Assembly (NCBI GenBank): GCA_036785705.1
Contig: JAWUZG010000032.1
Coordinates: 14,898,001 to 14,962,000 of the forward strand
DNA: 64,000 bases
Direction: 5' to 3'
Source of the DNA: Acanthornis magna
Lineage: Eukaryota > Chordata > Aves > Passeriformes > Acanthizidae
In this document: in pieces, positions 48,001 to 63,000 of the stretch
How the letters are laid out: every line of letters begins with the position of its first letter
Position numbering within the stretch: the first letter of the stretch is position 1
The notes under the pieces: model-generated
The model's input: only the letters and a program-made list of their open reading frames with translations
The model's database searches: none
Told to the model about the DNA's origin: nothing
Program-made: the position numbers and the translations under genes

Positions 48001-51000
48001 ACTAAGATGTAACATAATAAATCTTTTCTTATTAACAGAGTTGTCACATAAATGAAATCATCTATTTTTCATGTCCAGTGAAAGATGGGCAAGAAATCAA
48101 ACTTAATAGGCAACAACAAAGAGTTTGGTTAGATACAGGAAGATACTTTCTAATTGAGTACGAAAAGTACTGTAGCATGTCCTTCACTGCATGCTTTTAT
48201 TAGAAGTTTAGACAATATTTGCAAATGGTCTAGATGCATTTCACTAAGTAATACTTTAATAAGAAACAAGTTTTTGTTACATATTTGTTTAGTGAAATAC
48301 AAAGTAAGCAAAATTACTCAACAAAATGAAAGTGCTTTACTTGATGCAGATGCAATCTGGACTTTTGCTAAATCTCTCTCTTTCTTGGCTTGTACCAAGT
48401 CTACCTCAAGAGCTTGTTTATCTTGTTTGAGACGTCTTATCTCTTCTTGTAATTTAGCTTCTTCTTTCTGGGTTTTAGAGAAAACAGTAAAGCATGAAAA
48501 GCTAAATGCATAATATCACACAAAAACCTGAACATACCTTTTCATGATACAGTGATCAAATCACAAGAGTTGCATCAGCCCACAGCAACAATAAGGTTTT
48601 TTAATTCTGCTATAGCAGAGCATGGGAAAACATAAGCTAAACATTAAAAAAATCCCAAACGCCAGATTTTTTAAGTCTTACTTAACTGTCATAGATGTAG
48701 AAAACCTCTACCTTTTGAGAGGGTCAGTAAAGAAAATGGCTTGAGTTATTTCTGATTTCTTATTTTAAGACTGTAGGTTAAATGGACAGATGTACTGTCC
48801 AACAGTTCACCTTACCACATTGTATTTCTTGCCATTTTCTGCACGCACTCTCTGTTCTGTTTGTCTACACCTGATCACTAGTAAACTTCAAGACCAAGCA
48901 GAACAAAAGATCTCAGTGCCAGAGCCAGCGCTAGAGATGGAACTCCTTGGTCCTAGGGATTCACAGGTACAGCGAACATCAACAGGGGGGCTGAGATTTT
49001 GGGACCAGCCAGCAAACAGACCAAGTGTCTAGGGTGAGCAGGTGCTTGTTTGTGTTACTGCTAGCGTGCTCCTATCCTGATCTGCTGAAGAGGCCACATC
49101 AGACCTGTGTGCATTGAGCCACACGTGCTCCTTGTGTTTCCAGCAGTATTATTTGTCTTTCTGTGCTGCAAGCAAAGGCACTACTCTGTTATCTGTGCTT
49201 CTGACCATATTGTCTCTGTGTCTCTCCCCATCTTTGGATCTTCTGTTCAGCCTCATTACAGGCCAGACCTAAGGACAGGGAAGTGTAACAGCAGCACCTC
49301 TGAGGGCAGAACTAGGAGAGCCCCTGGAGTCTTAACCCAAAAGTCAGCTCAGTTGGAACAGGAACACCTCCACTAGTCCTGAAGCTCACAGGATTCAGAA
49401 TCTCTTATCATCTGATTTAGCAGTTATTACTTACAACAACAAAACCCCCAACAAAATTAAGAACCAGCTTTTAGTTTCTGGTTTAAATATTGCAGATACT
49501 GTGTACCAAAACAATCCCCTTACTTGCAGCAAGCAGAACATGAGAAGTTCCTGAAAAACTTTAATTTTACCATGAAGCTTACTCAACCTCCTCCCTCAAA
49601 ACCAGAAGCGTCTGTAGGACTACAAAAAAGAAGCATCTGTAGGACTACTTTTGTAAATAACAAAAGATCCTTTTCACTCTGATGTTATTTTCTAGAACTT
49701 ACATACAGAGCAGGGATAAACATTCTTCTGGCTTTGTCCTTTGCTCGAGAGCTACAGAGGTATCACTAGTTTCTGCAAGTTCTCACAAGGTGTTTCAGAA
49801 TTGCCAATAAACATGGCAACACCGCACTTCTTTCAGTGAATCTATATCTTAGGGGATTATTTCTGAAACGTTGTTTGATATTGTGATAGACAAATGTGGA
49901 AAACAATTAATGCTGTGGAAGAATAGCATGCTCCATTACTTAATTTGCATTACTAGTCTACACTATGGATGGTCATGCTGTTTTTGTAAGAACAATGAAA
50001 ATAAGACGTGGTATATACCTACCTGTGCTGCTCGAAGCTCTGAAATCAATTCTGTGAAACTCTGATTTCTGGCTGGTTCAGAATCCTGCATGATTCGTGA
50101 CTGGCTATTAGTCTTCTCTATCTTTTCTCTAAACAGCAACAGTAAAAACAGTTGTGCAATGTGGTGACTCAGCATACTAGCAGTGGCTACTGAAAAACAA
50201 ACACAACTCCCTGCCCCTCCAAATGGTACCACAAAGTCAATCCCTGCAGGTTCAATACAAAGAAAGAAGCAAATATGCACAACATTTATGTGCAAACAAA
50301 ATTCACCTGTAAGGTGAAGTGTTCCCACCTCACATGAACTTGTTTATTTGGACTACGCTAGGGAGGGAAATAAAAATCTACTCTGCATCAGAGGAACTCA
50401 TCTACAGGCCTCTCCAAAGCAAAGGTTTGTAGATTAGGAGTACACACAATTGCTAGGTTGTTTTTCCTCATTACTAGCACAGGATGCAAATCTCACAGGA
50501 CCTACAGTGCAGTGAATAGAATGGTTTCTCCACTAGCAGGACCTCTTGTGCCCCCTGATCTATTGTGTATCTTACAACAGCATCAAAACATCTTAACACA
50601 TCAGCAGAGCCATAATACCAGAACAAGTGTAGTATAATGCATTATGCATACCAATATGAATAAGAACATTGAAATGTTCCCCAAGTGAAAGTCTCTAGTC
50701 TTCCCACGGGTTTGCAACACCGTCAAGAAAATGAAGAATTAAGTACCCATAATCAACACAGACCAATTCTCAAAAGAAGAAACAAAACCGCAAACCCAAG
50801 AAACACTAGAAAACATGTACCTGATAGACTCTGCAATGGTTCTTCATAAATAAAACAATGAACAGCAGAAAACTCCAGAGATTTTAGGTCAGATATATAA
50901 ATAAACCTACCTTAAGTCTCTTAATTCAGACCTTAAGCACTGATTCTCCTTAAACATTCGTTCCTCATTTTTTTTGTTTTGGATTTGTAGCTCTTTCATT

Positions 51001-54000
51001 TGTTTGTATAACCTCTCATTTTCCTAAATTGAGACAAAGTTAAAGAATGTTCATAAATTACTGTCTTCTACAGTTGTAAAACAATTTCCATGAATTGCAT
51101 AGTTTGCCTGCTGAAACAGTGGAAGAAAACACTAAATATTTCATTAGTAAGCTTCTAAAATGGATATCTACTTTCATTATCTACAATCTTGTCTAAGTGT
51201 CTGCTCACTCTGCAGGAAGGAGCTAAGCCAGATCCTCTCCAAAGCTATCCCAACTATATTCTAAAAGCATGTTCATGGGTGAGTGCTGATAGATCAAAGC
51301 TCAGCCTGCCCATGCTCCAGTCCTGGGGACACAAATCATCGTTTGGGATGCTCACAGCCATATTGGAAAAACTTTGTGTTTACATCAAGAAATTATGCTA
51401 AGCATCAGCTGGAAGCAGGTTAAGCTACCTCTGGATTTTACAGCTGCAAGTGTTCAAAACAATTAAGTTTGAATTACCTATTTCTCCACTTGACTAAGTA
51501 ATAAAATTCAGGCACACTAATAAGGTTACCTTGAAATCTGCTGCTCAGGTCTTGAGAAAAACATTTTAAAACACAGAATTTTTCAGATTTCTAATGCTGT
51601 TTAAAAGTACTAATATTCAACTACATTTGGGCAAAAGGTTTGTGGTTCTTTATTGACCATAAAGAATTTTTCCTGAAACTTAGCCCAAATTAGACATGTG
51701 TGAAATACTTTTAAACCTGCAATATGTTTGCCCTTCACACCCAAATTTCATCCACTTTTTAGAAAACAAGGTAACTCTTTTCAACAGAAAAGTAGTAAAC
51801 ATTAAATAATTTTGTTTCTGAAACTGGCTAGAACACAGCTCAACATGCTGTATGGTGCTACCTGTTGATAACCTTGAATAATGACCTCTTGATCTTCAAT
51901 TTCTTTTTGTATTTGTGCCAGTTTTTCCTCAGTTACAGGAATTGTTGCTGCATGGTGGGTCCATCTCTTTTCTTGGGTAATCTCTTCCATATTTCTTAGC
52001 TTTCGAGAAAGACGCACAAGCAATAAGAAAGTTTTCTTAGCAATTTGGAATTTTCTACAAGACTACAGTCCAATCTCTTCATTAAGGTATGAGAGCAGAC
52101 CAATGAGTGGGCTCTTATTGGAGTTTTACAGAAGCATTATGCAACAAAAACAAAGCATAAAATGTTTGGGAAAAGCTAAAAGTTTCTGTTCTTATGTTTA
52201 GACAGGAGGGTATAGTGGAACAACTCTAGGAATATTTCATACACACAAAACACAACATCGAAAAATGTATCAAGAACTATAAACAATATCTCAACATACA
52301 GTATTTATCTATAAAAAGTATCTTAATCTCTGTGAGAATGAATTAAATCTTTGCAAAAAACTTGCTGCAGAACTCTCAAAACAGCAAAGTAAGGGAACTC
52401 AGGATAACATAGTTTATCTCTAGGAAAAAAAGATCATGTCCTACAGGCAATAAATGTAACAGCAGGTATGCATTTATAAAGTTGGAGTATCATTAATTCA
52501 ATTTACAGAAGCAATGTTTCTTCTTTCCTATAGGCACAGGATACAAGATGATAAAGTACCTTACTCTGAAGAACATAGTTTTCCTGACCCAGACGAGAAA
52601 GCTCCTTTTCATGCTGTGTTTTCAGTTCTAGTACCTTTGCCTCCATCTCTTTTTCTTTTTGTGAAAGCTTGCTGGCCAGCTGCTGAATCAAATCCCGAGC
52701 TGTGTTCAGGTCCTCCTCTGCTGCTTGTACTCGTTTTAACAAATACAGCTCTCTATCACAACTTTTGATAGGGGAAAATGATAAGTCCTAGGGAAGACAA
52801 TTCAGGGAAACATTACACTGAGCTGACTGTTTACCAGAACTCTGCTCATCAGTTCTATTTAACTGGTTTGTCTGGCTCTCAGAAACAACATGTACGGCTC
52901 TCAGAAAAAACAAATATGTTTACTTGAAAAAACAATCCAAAACACAACCCTCCCCCCAATCCTGTAATAGCGAAACATCCTGCATTTGTTTTAATGAGCT
53001 ACCTTCTCATTTGCAAACTTTGTATGAGGAAAACAAGCCAAAAAAACCAACAAGAAATAAATGCATCATATATGACAGCCACTATATTGCTACCAGAATT
53101 ATTCTATTATGCATCTTACTTTTAGAAAAGCAGCAATGCTTTAGGTATTCAATGAATAGCTTTTTCATGCAGTTGATAAGGGAGAAGGAAAAACCATTAT
53201 GGTAATTCAGTCATCTTGTAGAAGTCAGAAGATACTATTAAATGTTTAATGCAATGCAAATACAAAAAAGCCCTGAACAGTAGTACTGTTTAAACATTCA
53301 TAGCAGAATATTTTAAGTAGAAGTTTTATTTAACCTTCTTTTACAACGAAATAGTAATTTTTAGAATTTAATAAGCAACGTCAATTATATAAAACAGCAA
53401 CAGCATTATCCAAGCAACTGAAAAGCAATATGATTATACTTGAATATTTTAAAAGCAAAAACTAGTGTTTGACAAAAGGTAAGTCTTTATTCAATATTTC
53501 AGTATTTGCCAATCTTGTGATAACTGTTAAAAGCCTTGACAAAATAGGCTTGGAAACCAAGTCGTACATACTGTAATTAGGAGCATCACTGATTATTACT
53601 CACATGATGATATTGCCTGTTATAATCCACAGCCTGGTGTCCAAGATTGTTAACAACTGATTGGCCAGACAAAACTCTGTTAATACTTCCCTCCAAGGTT
53701 GGTTCATTTGTTGCAGACCTTATTATCCTAGTAGCAAATAAGGCTTCTTCATTTAGGCAGAAAGTAAAATAGAACAAAATTAAATTCAGAATTTTATATC
53801 CTTCAAGAAAAAATCTATCCATGTGATACAACCTCAAGGTATATGAAATATTTAACAACCTGAGTTTTGAATTAAATATAGAAACTTCAGAACAATGATA
53901 AACTATGGAAAAACGGGAGGGTCTGTTTTGTTTTTTTAAAGTAAGGAACTGATGACAAGATAAAACAAAACCCAAGGGTACAACTGAAACAAGTAGCTGG

Positions 54001-57000
54001 ATAATAAATCCTTCAGTAAACAAGGTTAGCCTCAATTCTCCACTCGAGAAGTAACCAGTTATCTAAGTATACAGAAACAAAACACATTTGAAGCTATGGG
54101 GAAGATAAGACACAGCAATTTTCAAAATGGACTTTGGAGAGCAGACAGCATAGAAAGCAACGCAACACCAATTTGTTGCATCAAATAACAACTTGACAAT
54201 CAAAAATCAGGAAGTTCCCCCTAGAGTCATTAACATACATGGAACTGTTCACATCTCAGTCTTCTGAAATACAGATAGTAACTACAACTGCCATTTCAAC
54301 TGCTCCTGCTTAGGAATGCTATACCTGAAAAAAAACCCCACCAGACAATGATTCTTTTCCAAATTTCATGCCTTTTTAGTGTCACAGTATCCCCTCAGAA
54401 AGGTGCTCCCTTAGCACTGATGATTAGGGAATTGTTTGATTCAATGTTATTCTCTTCCTAGCTATAGAGGCCCCAACATAATGCAGCTGGGTGAGATTAA
54501 CTTCTAAAATCACCCAAAATTGCTATGGTGAATGGTTATAGCTAGCAAAAGAAGAGCTATGTTTGAATGAGGCCAGTGGCCTTATTTTCTCTGTACTCAT
54601 CATTCACTTCACCACCTTTCTCAGGCTGAACAACCTTCTCTTCCCCAGGGAGTGACACAACAATGCACTGAAGAACTAAGGTACCTTAGTTCAACAGCTG
54701 GCACTGAAGCATCTCCCTAAAACAGGTAACATAATCCTAAACTGCTTTTCCTGACACTTCCTGCAGGGTTTTTAAAGCACTGCATGCCAGGAGTGCACTA
54801 AAGCCCAGGTACCTGTAGAGTTACTTTCTCATGCCTCAGGGATAGCAAACATTGTCTGCAAAGACACTAAGCTGAATTGTCTCATGAAACTCTTCAGGCT
54901 TCACCCCAAAACAAAAAGGTTCAGTCCTTTATTCCCAACCCAGTTTTTACAGGACTACATTGGTATTCTTCTCTCCATAGTGTTTCCAAGAGACATGAAC
55001 AGGAAATAAGACATGAACAGAAAACAGGACTTTCTTTTTAGTACTTTTTTTGTCCTCTAGGAAAGCACAGATCAAAAGAAGAAGCTGAGAACAGAAATTC
55101 AGCCTCAAACAAGCAAGTTAGTGTGTCAGCAAATCTTTGCATTTACTGCATTTAAAATGTCAGCTTGCAGATATTAATTTTTGAACACCAGCTTTTTTTA
55201 TTCTTTTGGTCCTACTGGTGAACAACAGCAAAGTCTCAAACACAGTGGTGGTAAGTGGGAGTGGAAAAGAAACAAGACTACAGTGCAAAGCTTCATTTAA
55301 AAGTCTCTCCCATGGCAATTTCATACCAATACAGAAAAAATCAATACTTAACTGTATTTGAGTTTAGATTTCTTCTACGACGTGAGGGTTTTTTTCAATG
55401 TGAAGCATAAGAGCAAAGCTCTCTGGCTATTAAAACTCAAGACATTTTACAAAAGAATTACCTTTAGATTTTGCTCTATCTGCTGGACTTGTGGCTTTCA
55501 TACAGGTCTTTTTGAAAGTTTCTTTTGGTGTTTTCTTTTCACTAACTGGAAAAGACTGCTTTGAAAGTAAACTGAGTTTCCCATAGCCAGAACTTCTAAC
55601 CAGTCCATGAGGAGCATGTGAAGATTTCTTTTTATGTAAGGGCGCTGGACTTCTGACATTCTTGTTTGACATAGGTTTGGTTGTCATTGATTCTAATCTT
55701 TCATTCTTCAAGGAACAAGACCGAACAGCCTGTGACAGAATACATTTGTTTAAAACAAGTTTTAGGCTCTGCTGTAAACTGAAGGTAGCTTTCACCAGTG
55801 AATAACATAGAACCAGTTACCAAAATTACACAACTCTAAGGCTCAGAGTGATGGTAAGCATTATTTTTAACCAAATTAGTAGTAAGTAATTTTGCAGAAT
55901 TGTACTACTTCAGAACTACATAGGCCAAGTATTTTGTACTGGCTCTGTTAAACTGATCTGGGAAATTGTATTTTTATTTTAATTGTACTGTACATTACAG
56001 GAGCTTTTGCTTACCAAATCAGGTAGGTCATGACTAAAGGCTAAGCACGGTGAATACAGAAACCCAGCCATGAAGTAAGGAAGGAAGCAACAGTGGCAGG
56101 CAGAGGAACCCTGCTAAACTTGACTATCAAAAACAAAGCATGTCACTCGTGGGATAAGCAAATGAAAAAGTTTGGCCTGTTTGCCCTGGTGGGAAATCCA
56201 CCATGATAAATCAGCCAAACCTCGGTCCCTGCCTTGCAGACACAAGAGATGATTGCCTAAAGGAGTGTGAAGCTAATTTCGGGGATGCAAGGAGAAAAGA
56301 ATTTGGAGATGCAGGGATGAGATTTGGGATTATGTCAATCTTTTTCTGGAATGTCTGAAATGATTGCAAGTGTGCAAAATTTACAGGATCTTTAGGCAAA
56401 GAACAAAAACTAGGTAAAGAAACAAGTCTGGGAAACAGAGGGAAAAATCAGATTAAAAAAGCTGGTGACATGACCAGGTTGCTGGTCAGCACACGCATGT
56501 GACTCAGCTGGATACTGACCATGGCAGTCTCCCCTATATTCTGACTGAACTGTATTTTTAACTGTTCTCTCTGTACAAATGTTCCCTGTTCTAAGCTTGT
56601 TGTGTGTTTATATGTGAACCTCCAATGCTCACATGTTCACACACATCCCTATCTTGAGCTGGAGACATGGCACTCCAGCAGCCTTGCACGTGTTGGGCTG
56701 GGACAAGAAGAATCCCACTGGTCCCAATGTCCACTGGATTTGGAGACCGCGAACAGTAGCAATGGCAACATGAGAATTTCAAAAAGCACAATCAAGTGAC
56801 AGGCAGTCTAAAAATACATACCTTTAAAATTATTTCCATATAATAAAAATCTGGTTCATAATACTTACTTTTTTAGTTTTGCTTCCTTGTGAAGGCTTAG
56901 AGTCTTGTCCTATTATTTCTCTTAGTATACCAGGTTGTACTTCACTGGTCTGAATTTCTTTTTCAGTCATCCTCTCACAGTTATTGTCATTCACACTTGT

Positions 57001-60000
57001 TTGTAGAAAGATGCTGTCTTCTCTGTTAAACTTTTCAACTAAGTTTTTCTCCCAACCTGTATTACTCTGGGGGTCTTCAAAGGGCGAGTGGCTGATGAGG
57101 TCATTTTCTGTGCTGCCTACCAGTTTCACAGGACTACAAGAAAAAAGAAGTCATATACAGTACGACTTTTGCCCTTTGCTTTTCTATCATTCTGGAAAAA
57201 GGAGGGCATTTTTTCTTTAGGTATCAGCTGTAAAGACTGCCTGAATTTCAAAGAGCTACTAAGCCTCTTTAAAGAACTATCTTGCAGATTTAGTTATATA
57301 GATTTGCTCCCACGCTGTGGAACAAGAGCCGCTTCCCAGCAGTGACTGTTCTTGTGGAGGGACCAAAATTGGCTACAAGATAAATACCTGTAAGCGTGCA
57401 ATTAACACTAATAAAACACTGAGCAGTAATTTCTGCTGGGTGCAGCTTCATGATAAGCTTCCAAAACTCATTTTCTAAGCATAATCTGTTTTTCTGACAG
57501 TTCCAAAGCCCTTGCTGTCCGCTCTAGACTCAGCAGTTGCAGCAAATGAGGAGGTATGGAGCACAGGTTAGTATGAATCACAACAGTACGCTTTGATCTT
57601 AAGAGGATTTGAACTTAAGATTATGGAGGTTGGAGAGCTAGGATAGGATATGGGCTGAAATCCATCTATGGAGAAGGGGAAAGAGAGAAGGGAAGGCAGA
57701 GATCCTAGCTGTGAGAGTGAGGGAAGGTATGGGAAAGTAAGTATAGGAATCCCTGGTCTAAACCTCTTAACACCGTATATTCATTTAACAGTTCACTGCA
57801 AATGCCAAAATGCCGGTGCAAGATAGAACAAAACTGTAGTATTTAATTAGGGAAAGAGACAGCTGAGTTATTTAGTAGGGTGTTTTTTATAAATAGTTAG
57901 TGGGTTTAAGTTACTACAATTCTCAAAATGCCTCTTGAAATAAATACCTTTCAGGGTCCAGATCAAAATTTCTGATACTATATGAATGTCCTTTAACTGT
58001 TTTCATTAATTCTTCCACAGTAGGTAAATCTAAATAATGATAAATAAATATAAAATAAATTAAAAACCAACTTATTTCTTACAACATTTAAAAATGTTTC
58101 ATAAATGGAGTATTACAGATATTATTACTAGCTCACTCATTTTATATGCTTGTACAATACATGCCTTCCTTTGAGCTATTTACCTGAATCAATAGTTGAC
58201 ATGTTTTTTGCACAGATGTCATTATTTTGTGAAATGCTTTGCCCTAAGCCTTCCAAGACTGCCACTGCAGAATTGTGTAGTTTCTGCTCGTCAGTGTCCT
58301 CCAAAGACTGATCAATGTGATGATATGCTTGGTGCAATGCTTCCATGTCACTGGTGGTTTGTCCACAGGAAGTACCTGGGAAAAATGCAGGCTTGTAAGA
58401 GACATTACTGGATTTTCTGTTTTGGGAAACATCCCACTGGAGCCTGTGTTTCAGTTACTAGCTTGGTCTATTATGTGGGGAAAACAGTGATTTCGGTTAC
58501 AGTAAAAAAAATAAATAAAAATCTCATTTTTCCTATAAAAATCAACAGTTGCTAAGTTAATCAGGGCCTACCAAATAATCTCATCTACAGTTTGCATTCC
58601 TCTCCCCCATCCTCCCCCACCTCAATATTTTAACAATACTAAAATTAACACAGAATGCTATATGACTATTTTAACAGGTGCCATCACAGCCATACTCTGG
58701 ATATAAGTGGACTATACTGTTGTACAAAGTTTGATAAGAGAATGTATTTAACAACTGCGTTCAATGCTGTCAAAGGAAAATTTTAGATATGAGGAATAAC
58801 CAAAGGAGATGGTATTTAAATATGAAATTGCAGCATCAAAAGATACTTAGCAATAACCAAGTGTAAAAAGGTGTCTTTTTAGCAGAAACATCACTTTTTC
58901 CCCTGAAATATTTCCTTCTGCTTTCAAGATCTGTTGGTAAAAGCCAAGGACTTCATGTTCTCCTACAATCTAAGAACAAATGAAGACATTGGAGTCACCT
59001 ATTCTAATAAAGTAAGATTTTAGGTTTCGAGTTTTGTTGCATGGTGGCGGTTCTTCTGTTGTTCTCTTTTTTCAAAGCATCCCTTACCTGCTTCATTCAT
59101 TTCAATTGCACCAACTTCTTCAGGCTGATCATGTTCACCTGGAGCTACATCCGATGTTTCAATGGCCTTCTGAAGTTCTGTTGTAGAATCTTGTGAATCA
59201 AGTAATACAACTAAGAAGATAAATGTTAAAGAACACACAAATTCTCTTATTTATACTTTGCCATACTGGAATTAGAAGTACACCAGAGCTTATCTTGATG
59301 TCTTAAGCATACAAAAAATACTATATGGGATATTTTAATGCCATTAATGGTAAACCAATGAACTCTGTTTACAAATCTGAGTTCTGAGTAGGTGTAATAA
59401 ATATAAACATACATTGATGAACAACTTGAAGTATTAATATGTAGATTATTTTAAACTATTTCAATCCAACATATTTTCAGTAGAACACAACAAATTCAGG
59501 TGTAAAATATTAAAATAGTAAAAATCAGGTAAGCAAGTTTCAAAAAGTTACATTTAGTCTTCCTCCACTGACCAAAGCATATTTTACCTTTAGCCAGCAT
59601 GCCAGTGTTTGCTTCTTCCTAACAAAAATTAAAAAAAAAAAAATTACTTTTTGAATATCAGGAAAAAAATGGACTAACTTTAGAAGTTGGTCCAATACCT
59701 AAAAACAGTTTTTAGAACTTAGAACTAAGCAGTTATTCATGCTCCAAGAACATGCACTTCTCTAAAACCCTCCTTAGGATGCCAAAAAAGTTCTCAATAT
59801 CCTGAACTCTACAGACCTTCCCACAAGTGAGCAGGAATTATATGCTCCTCTGCATAAAGAAGCATTTTTTGCACCTTCCTGGTTTTCTTTTACAATAATT
59901 TGAGAAAAGAAAATTAAGTAGCAGTACGCACATTACACTTCCATTCTAACTTTTCAAACATTTATTCGAAATACCACACTAATAAATTTATTTAAAAGGA

Positions 60001-63000
60001 ACTAAAGAAAAATGTTTACCTAGTGAAAATGAATACATGATAATCTACAAAGTTCTTTTGAAAAAAACCCAAATCTCCAACCACATGTGATACACATCAA
60101 AAGACCTGACTAAGCCAGTGGACAGCTGTGTCCCCAAAGTTCATACAGTGTAGATTTTTGGGTCCTCTGTCCAAAGGACTTCTTTGTACAGAATTACTTC
60201 CATCAGTCCGTGCCACTTGCTGGTGTAGATACCACCTCAATAGTTCTGAGAGAGATTAATCACTACCCAGTATGAGTATCACTTGAACTCATCAATTTGT
60301 GCATTTCCATTAACATTTCTTAACTCAAAGGAGGAGTAAGCAGGAAACCCTGTGAAGCACTTAACCCTTTCTATGACCTATCACAGGAAAGTGCATATCC
60401 TTAATAGAAAGATATAGTTCCAGGACCACTATATTCTTTCAGACAGTACGTATCATACAAAGGTTTACTATATTTACAGTTACACATTGCACAGCTTTTA
60501 AAATTCCGACAAGTAACAGAAGCATTTGGCAAGCTATACCTGTTCTTGAGGACTTAAATCAACTTCTGACATGACGTTTTGATTCACCTGATCTCCCTCA
60601 GTTTTAAGAGCAGGATTAGTATCTGTTTCTTCTTCAAAATCTTCACTGTAGTTACCTAGAAGAGTAAAATAAACATCAAATAGAATGAATACTCAAGGAA
60701 GATAGAGTAGTAAGACACAGCTATTTCCTTTTCCTCAATGCCTTGTCTAAGAACAGCTACTGCTAGTATTACTCATTTTAAAAAGGGAACAGAAAGGTTT
60801 CAAGACTAAGTGTGGTACAAAAACTACGGTGAAAGTCACACATAGTATCGTCAAATTCAAAGAAGCTTGTCTTGTGATCAGATATGCTTTGTCTCCTCAA
60901 GGTGTACTTGAATTGACCCCTTTTACTCAATTACTTTCCCTCACTTAGGGGTGAAATGATGCAATTCCTACCTAGTAGATAAAGTACTCTGTATATCCAC
61001 TTTGACGACTCCAGCAGTTTTGAGGCTCAGAATCTGTAATTTGGCTTCTTATGACCTGCTTTGGTGGGCCAAAAGCCAATCTTAAGAGTAAGCATTATTT
61101 AAAAATAAGTGTGTCAGAGAATGAACTTTACAAGCAAGCCAAAGGCTTTTCCTTCAGTGACCGAGATCCTTCCACAAGTCTCAGTTCTCTTTTGCTGTAT
61201 CTCTCCCATTCTGCTCCTGTGGTTACAGGCTCCAGTGTCTGCATTATCCGTAACACTTAAATCCAGAAGCCTTACAAAAAACTGGTTCATAATGTGCTCT
61301 TTCTGTATCTTGTCATCAATATAACTCACACAGTTTACTCATGTAAAAACTGCCCTACAAAAAGTCACTATTTAAGCCTTTTCTTTGGTTTTGAAGCACG
61401 AGACATCTGATCAGCTGAAAACAGGTCTCTCATAATGACTTAAGACAAACACAGTGCTTATACTATTCCTGCACACCTATTACCCACTATTTTCTTTTTT
61501 ATTTCATGAAATAGCAATTTGACAAAGACTAAACCCAACTATGCAGATTGGCCATTTCAGGTATTCCATAGCAACTGTTTTCCTAAAAATCTAAAGTGCT
61601 AGTTTTATAAAAGAGACTGTAATAATCAAGTAATTTCAACTGGGTTTTTAAGGAAAAGGGCTACAAAATTGTTGTAGCATTTCTGCTACAACTATCATGA
61701 TCCGTTGCATTCTACAGAGTAATCAAGCTTCTGAGGAGAAAAGATTTCCTGTCATTATGGTTTACAAATACATCCTCTTTATGCTTGGGAAATTCAAGTC
61801 TGACAATAGGATGTCTCAAAAGTTCAGCTAAATATAAAAATTTGAAAATACAATCTGTTAAATTACAGGAATACACTCTATCATATGCCAGCAATAAAGC
61901 ATGAAATAAAGAGACATGACAAATGAATAAGAAATAAGCAAGAAACATAGCATGGAAATTTGGGGGAAAAAGCCAGGTAAGAGTAATACTGCAGATTACA
62001 GAGATTAAACTCAGGCAAGAGAAGACAGCACAAAAATACATATGAAAGTGACGACATGGGAGTAAATCAAACATCAAATCAAATTTCAACATCAGAGTAT
62101 TTTTTTTCATTTATGATTGATAGAAGGTTTTTACTACTTCTTTTTCCCTTTTCTTTTCTTTGTCTTTTGGTTTACAATAGAGTAAAAATCCACTTAAGAA
62201 AAAGAAAGCACAGAAGCAAGTAAACCGCTAAACCCCTCTGTCAGAATAATAGCTGCACAGTCATAATGTAAAGATAGCCTAAAAGGTTGATGTAAGAACC
62301 ACAAGTAAGAGAAAAGATTGTATTACCAGATTTCTCCTCAAGTGCAGGTTCTTCTTCTTTTTCAGCATTTTCATTTCTAAGAAATAAAATTAAAATTCTA
62401 CTCTCTTTTTGGACAACAAATAAATACACTTTTTTTCTTGAAACTTTACACTCTGATACTTTGTACAATTAGTAATAAAATAAAAAATCTGATTTTTTTC
62501 AGATGTATCCAACACATCCACATCCAAGAAAAGTGGTAAAGTGTCAGCAATTATTAAAATAAAGTATTTCAAGTTTTACAACTACCCAGCTAAAATTCTC
62601 AATCTAACTCTTAAAATTCCTCCCTTTCTGCATTCTCTTCAACATCTACATTAACTTCTCAAAAAATATTTTTACCATCAAGGTTTGCCTCCTGTTCTGA
62701 CCCTGTCACTCTGGATTAACAATATAAATTTAAAAACCACCCACCTCTCCTTTCTTTACTCTTTTCCCAAAAAATTAAAGTTTTGTTCTTACCTAAAGCT
62801 CTCCAGAATTCTGCCCCTCCGTTTTCATATCAGAAGTTGCCTTTGAACTCAGCATTTTCAGCAACAGCAGCCTGAACTTCCCCTTCATCCATTTCTCTCA
62901 CAGATGTTTGAACTTATTTTCACATAACTGATTATAAATGGGTTGCCCTAGTCTATGAAGATTAAGTCTCTCTCCTCTAGATTAATTTGTAATATCATAT

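Noticed and set aside
53728..53729. ACTAG as acceptor of the CEP162 exon at 53604-53746
   Set aside because: It would leave the frame out of register with the preceding exon, and the sequence upstream of it (EALFAT) aligns with the human protein.
61712..62110. 132-codon - strand open frame in a CEP162 intron
   Set aside because: Cys/Phe/Leu-rich translation without similarity; the protein is continuous between the flanking exons.
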